This document shows, piece by piece, positions 24,275-33,523 of a stretch of DNA of 56,621 nucleotides. Made by a program: the position numbers and the translations under genes. Below the pieces are notes generated by a model. It was given only the letters and a program-made list of their open reading frames with translations, was not told the DNA's origin and ran no database searches. The stretch is from Candidatus Fermentithermobacillaceae bacterium (GTDB taxonomy: Bacteria > Bacillota > Sulfobacillia > Fermentithermobacillales > Fermentithermobacillaceae): NCBI GenBank assembly GCA_018052455.1, contig JAGPNE010000005.1, forward strand, positions 1-56,621, read 5' to 3'. Each line of letters opens with the position of its first letter. The first letter of the stretch is position 1.

Positions 24275-25435
24275 ATGTTGTACGAAATCGTAACCAGCTT
24301 TCCCAACGAGATCCTAAACACAAACAAACCGCCATGCATATCCCTTTATCAACCCACACACCGTCACAGGCCTGAAAACAAGCAGGACCTTATCTTGTTC
24401 AAGAACCTGGTTAGAAGAGTCGAGAACTCGCTAAAACTCAAGTATCCTAGCCGGAAAATAGAACCTTTGCTTGAGCCCTTTCGCGCGCTAGGCGAAGACA
24501 GGCTGTTTTGGGATCATGCGCTCGACGGTTTGGCAATACTCGCCAATGAGGAGAAATGCGTGGTTTATCGCCTGCAGAGGCCTGTTAAGGAACTGGCAAT
24601 AGTAGCCGATACGTTTCACATTAAGCCTTTGATACGAGTATTCCAATCTGCAGACCGATACCATCTTCTGGGTTTGAACAGAGAAATGTTCAACTTATAT
24701 GAGGGAAATAGGTATGGTTTCGAAGAAATCATTCTGCCACCTGATGTACCTCGGACGGTTGGCGAGGTTTTGGGAGAAGCGGAATACGAACGTCAAATAT
24801 CTTTAGCGCCCCATAGTAGGTTCTCGGGCGGGCCGATATTTTACGGGCACACAGAGAAAAACGAAGAAATAGACAAGAATACTGAGAAGTTCTTTAGATT
24901 CGTGGATAAGTTCGTTCTAGACAATTTTTCGCGACCGTCTGGTTTGCCACTTATATTGGTTGCTTTACCTGAGTACCACGGACTATTTCACAAGATAAGC
25001 AGGAATCCGTTTCTCATGAAAGACGGACTCAAAGTCGCGCATTCACCGGATACCACACCCCAGTTAAAAGACGCAGTGTGGGAGAAATTGGAACCTACCT
25101 ATCTGGAAAAGACGAGAGTTTTGGTAGAAAAATACGAGGAGGCCCGGGCGAAGTGGTTGGCCACAGACGACTTATCGCAGATAGCTCGAGCTGCGCTTCA
25201 AAACAACGTTAAGCACCTTTTGATAGAAGCCGACAGACAGATTCCTCTTACGATAAATCCTAGCACTATGGAACTGGAGGAATCCGACCTTGAGAATCCG
25301 GAACACGACGATCTGCTAGACGATTTGGCCGAAATTGTATTCAGAAGCAAAGGAGAAGTAGTTGTTCTTCCCAAAGAGAGGATGCCCAGCGATACAGGGG
25401 CTGCCGCAATTTTCAGGTTCCTAAGCATCGTGTAG
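24275..25435 (+). CDS. baeRF-family (eRF1-like) ribosome hibernation/release-factor-type protein
   Basis: This 386-residue cytoplasmic protein resembles bacterial homologues of archaeo-eukaryotic release factor 1 (baeRF group). Shared features are the opening PPCISLYQPTHRHRPENKQD, LILFKNLVRRVE and RLFWDHALDGLAILANEEKC. The central segment is RYHLLGLNREMFNLYEGNRY, and the C-terminal eL30-like domain has QNNVKHLLIEADRQIPLTI and KGEVVVLPKERMPSDTGAAA. Some members act as ribosome hibernation factors under stress; the role here is inferred. ATG 24275 follows AGGAGGGG. A strong terminator makes it monocistronic. Confidence 0.75.
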   Translation: MLYEIVTSFPNEILNTNKPPCISLYQPTHRHRPENKQDLILFKNLVRRVENSLKLKYPSRKIEPLLEPFRALGEDRLFWDHALDGLAILANEEKCVVYRLQRPVKELAIVADTFHIKPLIRVFQSADRYHLLGLNREMFNLYEGNRYGFEEIILPPDVPRTVGEVLGEAEYERQISLAPHSRFSGGPIFYGHTEKNEEIDKNTEKFFRFVDKFVLDNFSRPSGLPLILVALPEYHGLFHKISRNPFLMKDGLKVAHSPDTTPQLKDAVWEKLEPTYLEKTRVLVEKYEEARAKWLATDDLSQIARAALQNNVKHLLIEADRQIPLTINPSTMELEESDLENPEHDDLLDDLAEIVFRSKGEVVVLPKERMPSDTGAAAIFRFLSIV

Positions 25436-25459
25436 GCTCAAAACCTAGTCACCCTCAGG

Positions 25460-25498
25460 TACACGCGGCTCACTTCTAAAGACAGCCGCGTGTACTTT
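25460..25498 (+). terminator. Terminator after the baeRF gene
   Basis: TACACGCGGCT (25460-25470) pairs exactly with AGCCGCGTGTA (25484-25494), followed by CTTTAT-like sequence. The next gene starts almost 500 bases on; apart from the promoter at 25734, I see no gene in between. Confidence 0.65.
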
Positions 25499-25733
25499 AT
25501 ATGTGCTCCCAGGACTCCAATGCCCCTAGGGGCATTGTGATTTGAGCACAAAGATTTTGGTCACAAGTAACAGCGTAATATTCCGCAAGCCCCAAAACTC
25601 GTAGGGAAGGCATATTGGCTACAGTCAGAGGCTTGTGCTTGGGGTTTACCAGTGCAGTCTGGTTGTGCAATAAGAGTATCGAAATCCATCTTAGAGTCCA
25701 CAACATCTGTGTTCTTTGGTATACTCACATAGA

Positions 25734-25762
25734 TTGCAGTTCTCTAAAATTAGTGGTACACT
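25734..25762 (+). promoter_or_regulatory. Candidate promoter of the hydrogenase operon
   Basis: TTGCAG (25734-25739), a 17-base spacer and TACACT (25757-25762). It would leave a leader of about 200 bases before the first gene. No Rex or other operator is obvious. Confidence 0.4.
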
Positions 25763-25975
25763 AAGGGCGATAGTGCCCAACGTCACAAATTGAAAATTAG
25801 TATAGGAACGGGTGGGTAAATACACTGGTGCAGAGGTTCGAGGATTTAAAGTTTGTGCTTGTTTCAGGTGTTACATCTGCGTATCCAGGTTGTCTCAGGC
25901 GGACCCAGTGTTGGCATCCAAGGCATTTCGGTGCTTGTTTTGATAGGTCGACTTTGGAGGGTTGAACCAGACGAG

Positions 25976-27763
25976 ATGACCGTATTTGCACCTGGAAGGC
26001 TTGTATATGAATATGAAATAAAGCAGGGCGATTTCAGCGCTGTCGCTGAGGAAACTTCTAAGCTAAAGAGGGCCTTGCTCCACATAGGTTTTCCCGCTGA
26101 TGCCACTCGGTCTGCCTTGATCGTCTCTTACGAACTGTCTATGAACGTCGTAATCCATGCAGTGAGCGGTACCGTACAGGTTCTGTGGAGAGATGGAAGC
26201 CTAGAGATAATTGTTGACGACCAGGGTCCGGGTATTGCTGATGTGGAACTGGCCATGAAAGAAGGCTATTCAACAGCTCCTGCAAATGTCAGAGAATTAG
26301 GGTACGGAGCAGGTATGGGATTGCCAAATGCCAGGGCATACTCAGACTTTATGCAGATTGACTCGGTGCCAGGTAAAGGTACACGTGTGGAATGCAGAAT
26401 ACTTCCCGGTCCACAAGATATTGTCGGGTTGCCCTACTTCCATTCGGTCAGACTCAGAACAGAGTATTGCAAAGGGTGCACGAATTGCATAAAGGGATGC
26501 CCCACCGAGGCGATAAGGGTCAGAAACGGAAAGGCCTTCATTCTTGAAGACCGTTGTATCGACTGCGGCGAGTGCATAAGACAGTGTCCGAATCATGCCA
26601 AAGTTGCAATTGCCGACGAGTGGAGTATCCTAAACAAGTTTGATTACAAAATAGCACTAGTCGCGCCCTCTTTTTATGGACAGTTTTCGAGGGATATATC
26701 TCCTGGGAAAGTACGAGCTGCCCTATGTGCAGAGGGTGGATTTGATGAAATATTCGATGTATCAACAGCCGCAGATTTAGTCAGCGCAGTTACTAGGAAC
26801 TATATCCAATCAAAGCCTTCTCCTAGGCCCTTGATTTCTAGTGCCTGCCCGGCAGTTGTTAGGTTTATTCAAGTTAAATATCCTTCTCTTCTAAAGAATC
26901 TGATTCCATGCGAAGCTCCAATGGAGATTGCCGCGTGGCTTGCTAAGAACAAAGCGCGCGCCGAGCAACCGGAAAGAAGTCCTGCTACCATATTCATTTC
27001 GCCTTGTCCTGCCAAAATCACCGCTGCGCGGCAGCCTGTAGGCAGAAGCCGTTCTGTTGTTGACGGAGTTATTTCTATGATAGATGCTTATGCTTGGGTA
27101 AGACGGCATGTTTCAAGCGTTACAGAAGAAATGGAGTTTCCTACATCTACAGGATATGGTATTGGGTGGGGAAGGTCGGGCGGAGAGATGATGGCGTCGG
27201 GGCTTAAAGGTCTGGCAGTAGACGGCATTATGCAGGTCGCGTCTGTCCTCGAAGAGGTTGAAAAGGGAGAACTAGCGGATATCGATTTTATCGAGGCGCA
27301 AGCATGCATAGGTGGTTGTGTCGGAGGCGCCCTTACAGTCTCAAACTCATATGTCGCAAGAACAAGAATCAGGGATTTGGCTAATGCCTATATGGATCTA
27401 CCTGTGAATCCGATATTGGCTGATGTATCGCAAGACAATCCGGCTATATGGATGAATTTTGAGATTCTACCACGCCCCATTTTCAAACTGGATGAGGACG
27501 TTCAAGAAGCTAGAAACAAACTGGAACAGCTCAAGGAAGTGGAATCTTCGCTTCCTGGGTTAGATTGTGGAGCATGTGGCGCTCCTACGTGCAGGGCCCT
27601 TGCAGAGGACATAGTCCTTGGAAGGGGCACAATATGGGATTGCACCTTCAAACTACGCGAACGGCTTGAGATCCTTGCCCAAGAGGTGAAGGATCTGGCA
27701 GGCAAAAAGCCCCCTGCAATGGGTCAACCGAATGGGAACCGCAACAAGAAGGAAGAAAGTTAG
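25976..27763 (+). CDS. ATPase/[FeFe]-hydrogenase-domain fusion, probable H2 or redox sensor (HydS-like)
   Basis: This is a 595-residue fusion. Residues about 10-145 form an anti-sigma-type HATPase (SYELSMNVVIHA, DDQGPGIAD, GYGAGMGLPNA). Next come two 4Fe-4S clusters (CKGCTNCIKGCP, CIDCGECIRQCP), then an H-cluster domain with loops SSACPAV (about 288-294), SPCPAK and ACIGGCVGG. The C-terminal RnfB-like 4Fe-4S motif is DCGACGAPTC...WDC. Catalytic enzymes have TSC(C/S)P in the first loop; the alanine here recalls sensory HydS proteins, where a proton-relay cysteine is lost. I infer that cluster state controls the ATPase and thus regulation. ATG 25976 begins the conserved part; GGAGGG is 15 bases away, so the start is uncertain. 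It is the first gene of the hyd operon. Confidence 0.75.
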   Translation: MTVFAPGRLVYEYEIKQGDFSAVAEETSKLKRALLHIGFPADATRSALIVSYELSMNVVIHAVSGTVQVLWRDGSLEIIVDDQGPGIADVELAMKEGYSTAPANVRELGYGAGMGLPNARAYSDFMQIDSVPGKGTRVECRILPGPQDIVGLPYFHSVRLRTEYCKGCTNCIKGCPTEAIRVRNGKAFILEDRCIDCGECIRQCPNHAKVAIADEWSILNKFDYKIALVAPSFYGQFSRDISPGKVRAALCAEGGFDEIFDVSTAADLVSAVTRNYIQSKPSPRPLISSACPAVVRFIQVKYPSLLKNLIPCEAPMEIAAWLAKNKARAEQPERSPATIFISPCPAKITAARQPVGRSRSVVDGVISMIDAYAWVRRHVSSVTEEMEFPTSTGYGIGWGRSGGEMMASGLKGLAVDGIMQVASVLEEVEKGELADIDFIEAQACIGGCVGGALTVSNSYVARTRIRDLANAYMDLPVNPILADVSQDNPAIWMNFEILPRPIFKLDEDVQEARNKLEQLKEVESSLPGLDCGACGAPTCRALAEDIVLGRGTIWDCTFKLRERLEILAQEVKDLAGKKPPAMGQPNGNRNKKEES

Positions 27764-27777
27764 AAAGGACAGATTTT

Positions 27778-28128
27778 ATGCTGGTACAAGACTTAGTTTC
27801 CAGGTTTGACTTGCAAGTCAAATCTCTGCCAAAAGAGAGTCGCTTTGGGGAAGTCAAGGGCGGTTATTCTGGCGATGTGTTGTCTCACGTGATGGCGGGT
27901 GCAAAGCCCGGCCATGTCTGGGTTACTGTTCAGACTCATGAAAATATAGTTGCCATTGCAAGTCTTCTTGATTTGGCTTGCATAGTTGTGTGCCAGCGAG
28001 AGCTGCCAGAGGAAACCTGCGAGAGGGCAAGGAGGGAGGGAATCGCTGTTTTATGGACTGACTGCGGAGTGTTTGAAATGTCCGGTGTTTTGTACCAAGC
28101 TTTCCGCGAGGCAGGTCTGAAAGTGTAA
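27778..28128 (+). CDS. DRTGG-domain regulatory protein
   Basis: This 116-residue single-domain protein has the DRTGG pattern: an N-terminal helix (VQDLVSRFDLQV), GEVKGGYSGDVLSHVMAGAK, and VWVTVQTHENIVAIASLLDL. The final segment is ALFREGI-like (EGIAVLWTDCGVFEMSGVL). DRTGG domains also occur between the CBS domains of CBS-type pyrophosphatases and bind ligands there. Stand-alone versions recur in clostridial [FeFe]-hydrogenase operons beside HATPase proteins, with unknown function. It starts 14 bases after the sensor fusion gene and before hydC, so it is presumably regulatory. Confidence 0.8.
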   Translation: MLVQDLVSRFDLQVKSLPKESRFGEVKGGYSGDVLSHVMAGAKPGHVWVTVQTHENIVAIASLLDLACIVVCQRELPEETCERARREGIAVLWTDCGVFEMSGVLYQAFREAGLKV

Positions 28129-28228
28129 CAGTTTCGAGCAGGATTACAGTTATAATAAGTAGGCAGTCCAAAAGGAGCAGATAGTAAAGATGGTCGTAAA
28201 GATGCAAGAAGTCGAGGGAGGCGGAACA

Positions 28229-28753
28229 ATGTCCGATAAAACCGAGCACAAGTGTGAGTGTGCACAAGCTTATCAGGATATCGATCGTGTTATTCAGAAG
28301 AACAAAGGGAACAAGGGAGCCTTAGTTCAGGTACTTCACTACGTACAGGAACGCCTTGGGTACGTACCTAAGGATGTCCAGGTCCGAATTGCCGAAACCC
28401 TTGGAGTCTCGCTCTCGGAAGTATATGGAGTCGTCACTTTCTATTCCTTGTTCAGAGAAAGGCCAAGAGGTAAGTACATTATATCTTCATGCCAGGGAAC
28501 CGCTTGCTACGTTCGTGGAGCGCCTGAGGTGTTGGAGAGATTTGAGCGAGAGCTAGGTGTAAGCGCCGGAGAATCTACAGACGACAACATGTTTACTGTT
28601 GAAGTGGTAAGATGCATAGGTGCCTGTGGGTTAGCCCCGGTTGTAACGGTTAACAGCGACACCTATGGAAGGGTCAATCCCGACCAGGTACCGGATATCT
28701 TGGATCTGTACAGAAAGAAAAGTGCTGAGAGTGCAGACGTGGCAGGTATATAA
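28229..28753 (+). CDS. hydC: HydC / NuoE-like 2Fe-2S subunit of electron-bifurcating [FeFe] hydrogenase
   Basis: This 174-residue protein has a thioredoxin-like 2Fe-2S domain. An N-terminal helical segment (GALVQVLHYVQERLGYVP, SEVYGVVTFYSLFRERP) precedes four ligand cysteines in SSCQGTACYVRG and EVVRCIGACGLAP. In HydABC complexes this subunit passes electrons from or to the HydB flavin. ATG 28229 follows AGGGAGG at seven bases; a longer frame has no ribosome site. It lies between the DRTGG gene and an HATPase gene. Confidence 0.9.
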   Translation: MSDKTEHKCECAQAYQDIDRVIQKNKGNKGALVQVLHYVQERLGYVPKDVQVRIAETLGVSLSEVYGVVTFYSLFRERPRGKYIISSCQGTACYVRGAPEVLERFERELGVSAGESTDDNMFTVEVVRCIGACGLAPVVTVNSDTYGRVNPDQVPDILDLYRKKSAESADVAGI

Positions 28754-28802
28754 GAGTGAGCAGACTGTATAGTCTTGTTATGAATGAGCGGGGGTGTGTA
28801 AG

Positions 28803-29381
28803 GTGATAGATCTATCCTTGCATCTGCTCGATTTGCTCCAGAACAGCGCGCACGCAGGAGCTCAAAATGTAGAGGTAACAATAGTGGAGAGTCTGGAACA
28901 GGATCTCTTGGAAGTTACTGTCTCAGATGATGGAAAGGGAATTATGTCGGATGAAATAGAACGAGTGCTCGATCCGTTTTACACTACATCGACCAAGAAA
29001 AAAGTAGGTCTGGGACTGCCTCTTGTTGCCCAAGCAGCAATGATGGCAGGGGGATCATTGCATATCGATGAGAGCGACATGAACGGTACTCGAGTGGTCG
29101 TACGATATAGACTCAATCATCCTGATAGGCAGCCCCTAGGAGACATAGTAGCCACTCTTGTTTCGTTTTTGGCTGGCAATCCTGATGTACGTGTCATGTT
29201 CACATATCGGGGGCCACAAGGCGAATACAGTCTTGATACAAATAGCATATGGGATGGTATCAGTGAGTACGGGCGAAACCAGCTCATGTTTCTCACGAGG
29301 CTTGAGGAAAACCTGACTGAAGGGCTAAACTCAGCGGGATATCGTCCGGATAGAGGAGGTTTTGTCTTTGAAATCGATTGA
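28803..29381 (+). CDS. Histidine-kinase-type ATPase of hydrogenase operons
   Basis: This 192-residue cytoplasmic protein consists of an HATPase_c fold without a phospho-acceptor domain: LDLLQNSAHAGAQNVEVTIV (N-box), VSDDGKGIMSDEIERVLDPF (G1) and TTSTKKKVGLGLPLVAQAAM (G2). A C-terminal stretch of about 90 residues (GDIVATLVSFLAGNPDVRV) is typical of the copies found in hyd operons. It may phosphorylate or bind a regulatory partner such as the DRTGG protein. GTG 28803 is used, with GGGGGT eight bases upstream. The next gene begins inside its last codons. Confidence 0.8.
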   Translation: MIDLSLHLLDLLQNSAHAGAQNVEVTIVESLEQDLLEVTVSDDGKGIMSDEIERVLDPFYTTSTKKKVGLGLPLVAQAAMMAGGSLHIDESDMNGTRVVVRYRLNHPDRQPLGDIVATLVSFLAGNPDVRVMFTYRGPQGEYSLDTNSIWDGISEYGRNQLMFLTRLEENLTEGLNSAGYRPDRGGFVFEID

Positions 29382-29742
29382 ACAGCTTGAGCGGCTAAAG
29401 GACGAGACTCTTGAAGAAATCCGTCTTCGCTCATCGTCTGGCAGTCCCAGGATCGTTGTGGGAATGGGGACCTGCGGTATAGCATCAGGCGCCAGAGACA
29501 CAATGCTTGCTATACTCGATGAACTCAGAAAGAGAAAGAAGCTTGATGTTACAGTAACTGAAACCGGTTGCATAGGTCTTTGCTCACAAGAACCAATCGT
29601 TACAGTTCAGATTCCAGGCGAGCCTGATGTGGTATATGGCAAAGTCGATGTGAACAGAGCAAGGCAGATTGTACTGTCCCACGTAATAAATCATCAACCC
29701 ATAGACGAGTGGATCATTAACGTAGACGAAATGTTGTCATAG
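29368..29742 (+). CDS. Thioredoxin-like 2Fe-2S ferredoxin of the hydrogenase operon
   Basis: This 124-residue protein has ligand cysteines in VGMGTCGIASGARDTMLAIL and TETGCIGLCSQEPIVTV, the pattern of the 2Fe-2S thioredoxin-like fold. The first motif has one cysteine fewer than HydC (GTCGIASG against CxxxxC), so cluster ligation needs checking. Similar small proteins sit before hydB in many clostridial operons. It starts at TTG 29368, eight bases after GAGGAGG, and overlaps the HATPase gene by 14 bases. Confidence 0.75.
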   Translation: MKSIEQLERLKDETLEEIRLRSSSGSPRIVVGMGTCGIASGARDTMLAILDELRKRKKLDVTVTETGCIGLCSQEPIVTVQIPGEPDVVYGKVDVNRARQIVLSHVINHQPIDEWIINVDEMLS

Positions 29743-29757
29743 GAGAGGAGAGGCCTG

Positions 29758-31548
29758 ATGGATTTCTATAGGAGTCACATTCTTGTATGTTCAGGAACCG
29801 GATGCCATGCATCGGGCAGTCTTGTCCTCAAGGAAGCCTTGGAAGCTGAGATAGCTCGTGTAGGACTCGATAAAGAAGTGAAGGTGATCGAAACCGGTTG
29901 TTTCGGTTTTTGCCGTCTAGGTCCTAACATGATGGTGTACCCTGAGGGAGTGTTTTATTGCCAGGTACATGAGCAGGATGTTCCACAAATAGTGGAAGAG
30001 CACCTGCTGAAGGGGCGCGTTGTTGAGAGATTGCTTTACACAGAGCCCCAGACGGAGAAGTCTGTAGTAGATTTTGAAGACATTCCGTTTTTCCAGAAGC
30101 AAACCAGAATAGTCTTGGAAGATTGCGGAGTGATAAACCCTGAGTCTATAAGAGAGTACATTGCTCGGGATGGATACTTTGGTCTGGCTAAGGCCCTTCA
30201 AATGAAGCCCGAGGAAGTAATAGATACACTGAAAAAATCCGGGCTGAGAGGCCGCGGCGGCGCAGGGTTTCCAACAGGTTTGAAGTGGGAGTTTGCTGCC
30301 AAAGCAGAGGGCTCCCCGAAGTACATTGTGTGTAACGCGGACGAAGGTGACCCAGGTGCGTTCATGGATCGGTCAATTATTGAGGGAGATCCCCACCGGG
30401 TGTTGGAAGGAATTACTATCGCCGGCTATGCAGTAGGTGCATCTCAGGGCTATGTGTACGTGCGAGCAGAATACCCGCTTGCTGTACGAAGACTCTACAA
30501 GGCTATTGACGATGCCCACGAACTGGGTCTTCTTGGGAAGAACATTCTAAACTCAGGGTTTGATTTTGACATTGATCTCAGGTTGGGTGCCGGTGCTTTC
30601 GTTTGTGGTGAAGAGACTGCCCTTTTGAACTCAATGATGGGTAAAAGAGGAGAGCCTAGGCCCAGACCACCCTTCCCTGCCAACGAAGGGCTGTGGGGCA
30701 AACCCACCGTGATCAATAACGTAGAGACTCTGGCAAACGTTCCAGTCATAATGCGAAACGGATATGAGTGGTTCAATACTATTGGCACTGAGAAATCCAA
30801 AGGTACCAAGGTATTTGCTTTGGCAGGCAAGATCAATAACAACGGCCTGGCTGAGGTACCAATGGGTACTACAATCAGGGAGATAGTATTTGACATAGGC
30901 GGAGGACTTCCAGATGGCAAAGAGTTTAAGGCAGTTCAGACAGGTGGTCCGTCGGGAGGGTGTATCCCTGCGCAATGCCTTGATACCCCTGTCGACTATG
31001 AATCCCTTGCTCAGCTAGGGACGATCATGGGTTCAGGCGGTTTTGTGGTTATGGACCAAAATACATGTATGGTGGACCTTGCCAAGTTCTTCCTTGAATT
31101 CGTTCAGTCAGAATCATGCGGAAAATGTGCTCCGTGCCGAATAGGTACTAGAAGGATGCTTGAGATACTCGATCGCATTACTAAAGGTGAAGGCAAAGAA
31201 GGGGACATTGAAACCCTCGAGGAATTGGGTCATTCGATCAAGGAGACTGCGCTATGCGGTTTAGGCCAGACTGCCCCTAACCCTGTGCTTTCTACAATTA
31301 GGTTTTTCAGAGATGAGTATGAAGCCCACATAAAGGAGAAAAGGTGTCCTGCCGGTGTTTGCCAGGCCCTGCTTTCTTATCGCATTAACCCAGACAAGTG
31401 TAAGGGCTGCAGTCTGTGTGCTAAGAATTGCCCTGTCAACGCAATAAGTGGCGAAGCAAGGAAACCTTTCAAGATTGATCCCGAAGCCTGCATAAAATGT
31501 GGCACCTGTTTCGAGAAGTGTCCATTTGGCGCAATAGAGAAGGTTTAA
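29758..31548 (+). CDS. hydB: HydB / NuoF-like FMN and NADH-binding subunit of [FeFe] hydrogenase
   Basis: This 596-residue subunit has an N-terminal 2Fe-2S thioredoxin-like domain ([26 protein letters not shown]). The NuoF core follows with the NADH/FMN loops [29 protein letters not shown] and [14 protein letters not shown], and the 4Fe-4S site [16 protein letters not shown]. The C-terminus has two ferredoxin clusters ([24 protein letters not shown]). It is the flavin subunit where NAD and ferredoxin reactions couple in bifurcating HydABC. It lies 12 bases before the hydA frame; all expected motifs are present. Confidence 0.95.
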   Translation: MDFYRSHILVCSGTGCHASGSLVLKEALEAEIARVGLDKEVKVIETGCFGFCRLGPNMMVYPEGVFYCQVHEQDVPQIVEEHLLKGRVVERLLYTEPQTEKSVVDFEDIPFFQKQTRIVLEDCGVINPESIREYIARDGYFGLAKALQMKPEEVIDTLKKSGLRGRGGAGFPTGLKWEFAAKAEGSPKYIVCNADEGDPGAFMDRSIIEGDPHRVLEGITIAGYAVGASQGYVYVRAEYPLAVRRLYKAIDDAHELGLLGKNILNSGFDFDIDLRLGAGAFVCGEETALLNSMMGKRGEPRPRPPFPANEGLWGKPTVINNVETLANVPVIMRNGYEWFNTIGTEKSKGTKVFALAGKINNNGLAEVPMGTTIREIVFDIGGGLPDGKEFKAVQTGGPSGGCIPAQCLDTPVDYESLAQLGTIMGSGGFVVMDQNTCMVDLAKFFLEFVQSESCGKCAPCRIGTRRMLEILDRITKGEGKEGDIETLEELGHSIKETALCGLGQTAPNPVLSTIRFFRDEYEAHIKEKRCPAGVCQALLSYRINPDKCKGCSLCAKNCPVNAISGEARKPFKIDPEACIKCGTCFEKCPFGAIEKV

Positions 31549-31572
31549 CTTAGATTTGAGGTGGACAAAGAC

Positions 31573-33381
31573 ATGGACAAAGTAAAAGTAACCGTCGATG
31601 GTATCACATTGGAGGTTCCTTCTGACTATACGGTTCTGGAGGCAGCTAAAGAAGCCGGCATAGAGATACCTACGTTGTGCTACTTGAAAGATATCAACGA
31701 GATAGGAAGCTGCCGCGTGTGTGTAGTTGAGATAGAAAGGGCAAAATCTCTCCAGGCTGCGTGTGTGACTCCTGTGTCTCCTGGCATGGTTGTTCATACC
31801 AATACACCTAAGGTGCGTGCCGCGAGGAAACTCTCGGTCGAGATGATTCTATCGGACCACCCATATGAGTGCGTCACTTGCCCTAGAAACCTCAACTGTG
31901 AACTGCAGAGTCTTGCGGAGCGTCTCGGCATCAGGGAGATTAGGTTTGAAAGCCATCAGGAAGAAAAGCCCATCGACACATCAACGCCCGCTATAGTTCG
32001 AGATCCCAACAAGTGCATACTGTGCCGAAGGTGCGTGGCGGTATGCGAGCATATTCAATCGGTCAACGCGATTGGGCCATATGGGAGGGGACTTAGCACA
32101 CAGATAGGACCTGCCTGGGGTGAAGATATGAGCGATAGCCCTTGTGTGCAATGTGGTCAATGCACGTTGGTCTGCCCAGTCGGTGCTCTCTATGAGAGGG
32201 ACTACACCGAAGAGGTCTGGGATGCCCTATATGATCCTGACAAAGTAGTTATAGTCCAGACCGCCCCGGCTACTAGAGTATCTATTGGTGAGCCATTTGG
32301 ACTTCCCCAGGGCAGTATAAGTACTGGTAAGATGGTTGCAGCTTTGAGGCAACTTGGATTTGACAAGGTTTTTGACACGAACTTCGCAGCTGACGTCACA
32401 ATAATGGAAGAGGGTTCCGAGCTTCTAGATAGGCTAGCAAACGGAGGAGATCTTCCTCTCATAACTTCGTGCAGCCCAGGATGGATAAAGTTCATGGAGG
32501 AGTTTTATCCTGAACTATCGGGGAATGTGTCTTCCTGCAAGTCTCCTCAACAGATGTTTGGGGCTCTTACCAAGACTTATTACGCAGAGAAGACAGGAAT
32601 CGATCCTGCTAATATGGTAGTGGTATCCATCATGCCTTGCACTGCCAAGAAGTTTGAATGTCAGAGGCCTGAGATGACTGCATCCGGATTCCAGGATGTA
32701 GACTACGTGCTTACTGTAAGAGAGCTTGCCAATATGATTAAGCAAGCAGGTATAGATTTCAGCAATCTTGCTGAAGAGGAGTATGACGATCCCCTAGGGA
32801 TCTCGACAGGTGCCGCAGTAATCTTCGGTGCCACAGGCGGCGTCATGGAAGCAGCGGTAAGGACTGCATACGAGCTTTACACAGGCAAAACTTTGGACAG
32901 GGTAGACTTTGAGGTAGTACGTGGTCTTGACGGTGTCAAGGAGGCCTCGGTTGACCTCAATGGAACGATCTTGAATATCGCCGTAGCTAGCGGGCTCGGT
33001 AATGCCAGAGAGGTGCTAGACAGGGTTAAGTCTGGAGAAGCTCAGTATCACTTCATAGAAATCATGACCTGCCCAGGCGGTTGTATTGGCGGAGGTGGAC
33101 AACCAATCCCTACCAATAGCGATATTGTTAGTAAGAGGATGGAAGCCATCTACGAAGTAGACAAAAACATGCCACTACGCAAGTCGCACGAGAACCCAGC
33201 AGTTAAAGAGCTCTATGAAACATACCTCGGCAAACCGTTGGGCCAGAAGTCTCACCATCTACTGCACACTACCTATTCGTGGCGTTCCCCGTTTGGAGCA
33301 ATGGTCTACAAGGATGACCAAGGTGTTTGGACCCTTGATAGAGCAGCTCAGGGGGATGGTGGAAACAAGGGCGATTCCTAA
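31573..33381 (+). CDS. hydA: HydA, catalytic subunit of electron-bifurcating [FeFe] hydrogenase
   Basis: This 602-residue subunit has an N-terminal 2Fe-2S domain (LCYLKDINEIGSCRVCVVEI), a His-Cys 4Fe-4S cluster (HPYECVTCPRNLNCELQ) and two 4Fe-4S clusters (CILCRRCVAVCEH, CVQCGQCTLVCP). The H-domain has loops TSCSPGW, MPCTAKKFE and TCPGGCIGGGGQP, followed by the small-subunit-like tail (MPLRKSHENPAVKELYETYL). It makes or oxidises H2 with ferredoxin and NADH via HydB. No hydE, hydF or hydG maturation genes are in the window. ATG 31573 is preferred, since GAGGTGG lies eight bases upstream; an earlier in-frame GTG overlaps that site. A terminator follows. Confidence 0.95.
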   Translation: MDKVKVTVDGITLEVPSDYTVLEAAKEAGIEIPTLCYLKDINEIGSCRVCVVEIERAKSLQAACVTPVSPGMVVHTNTPKVRAARKLSVEMILSDHPYECVTCPRNLNCELQSLAERLGIREIRFESHQEEKPIDTSTPAIVRDPNKCILCRRCVAVCEHIQSVNAIGPYGRGLSTQIGPAWGEDMSDSPCVQCGQCTLVCPVGALYERDYTEEVWDALYDPDKVVIVQTAPATRVSIGEPFGLPQGSISTGKMVAALRQLGFDKVFDTNFAADVTIMEEGSELLDRLANGGDLPLITSCSPGWIKFMEEFYPELSGNVSSCKSPQQMFGALTKTYYAEKTGIDPANMVVVSIMPCTAKKFECQRPEMTASGFQDVDYVLTVRELANMIKQAGIDFSNLAEEEYDDPLGISTGAAVIFGATGGVMEAAVRTAYELYTGKTLDRVDFEVVRGLDGVKEASVDLNGTILNIAVASGLGNAREVLDRVKSGEAQYHFIEIMTCPGGCIGGGGQPIPTNSDIVSKRMEAIYEVDKNMPLRKSHENPAVKELYETYLGKPLGQKSHHLLHTTYSWRSPFGAMVYKDDQGVWTLDRAAQGDGGNKGDS

Positions 33382-33408
33382 GCGTGTTGATTTGAGGCAT
33401 ATGATAAT

Positions 33409-33444
33409 GGTCCGGGTAGGCTTTCTGCCCGGACCTTCATTTTG
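33409..33444 (+). terminator. Terminator of the hydrogenase operon
   Basis: GGTCCGGG (33409-33416) pairs exactly with CCCGGACC (33428-33435), followed by TTCATTTTG. Confidence 0.7.
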
Positions 33445-33523
33445 CCTGCCACGACGGTAAGGCGTATTTCGTATATTATGTAGCTGAGTACATGAACTGA
33501 GATAGCATCAGGGAGGTGAAGAA

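Noticed and set aside
25830..25965. Short GTG-started frame before the hydrogenase sensor gene (KFVLVSGVTSAYPG...)
   Set aside because: I tested it as a decayed DRTGG domain, but similarity is too weak and it has no clear ribosome site. The upstream extension of the sensor gene through this region is also not family-like.
32470..32490. HydA first H-cluster loop reads TSCSPGW with Ser after the cysteine
   Set aside because: Both Cys and Ser are, as I recall, normal at this position in bifurcating-type enzymes, so I do not treat it as loss of function.
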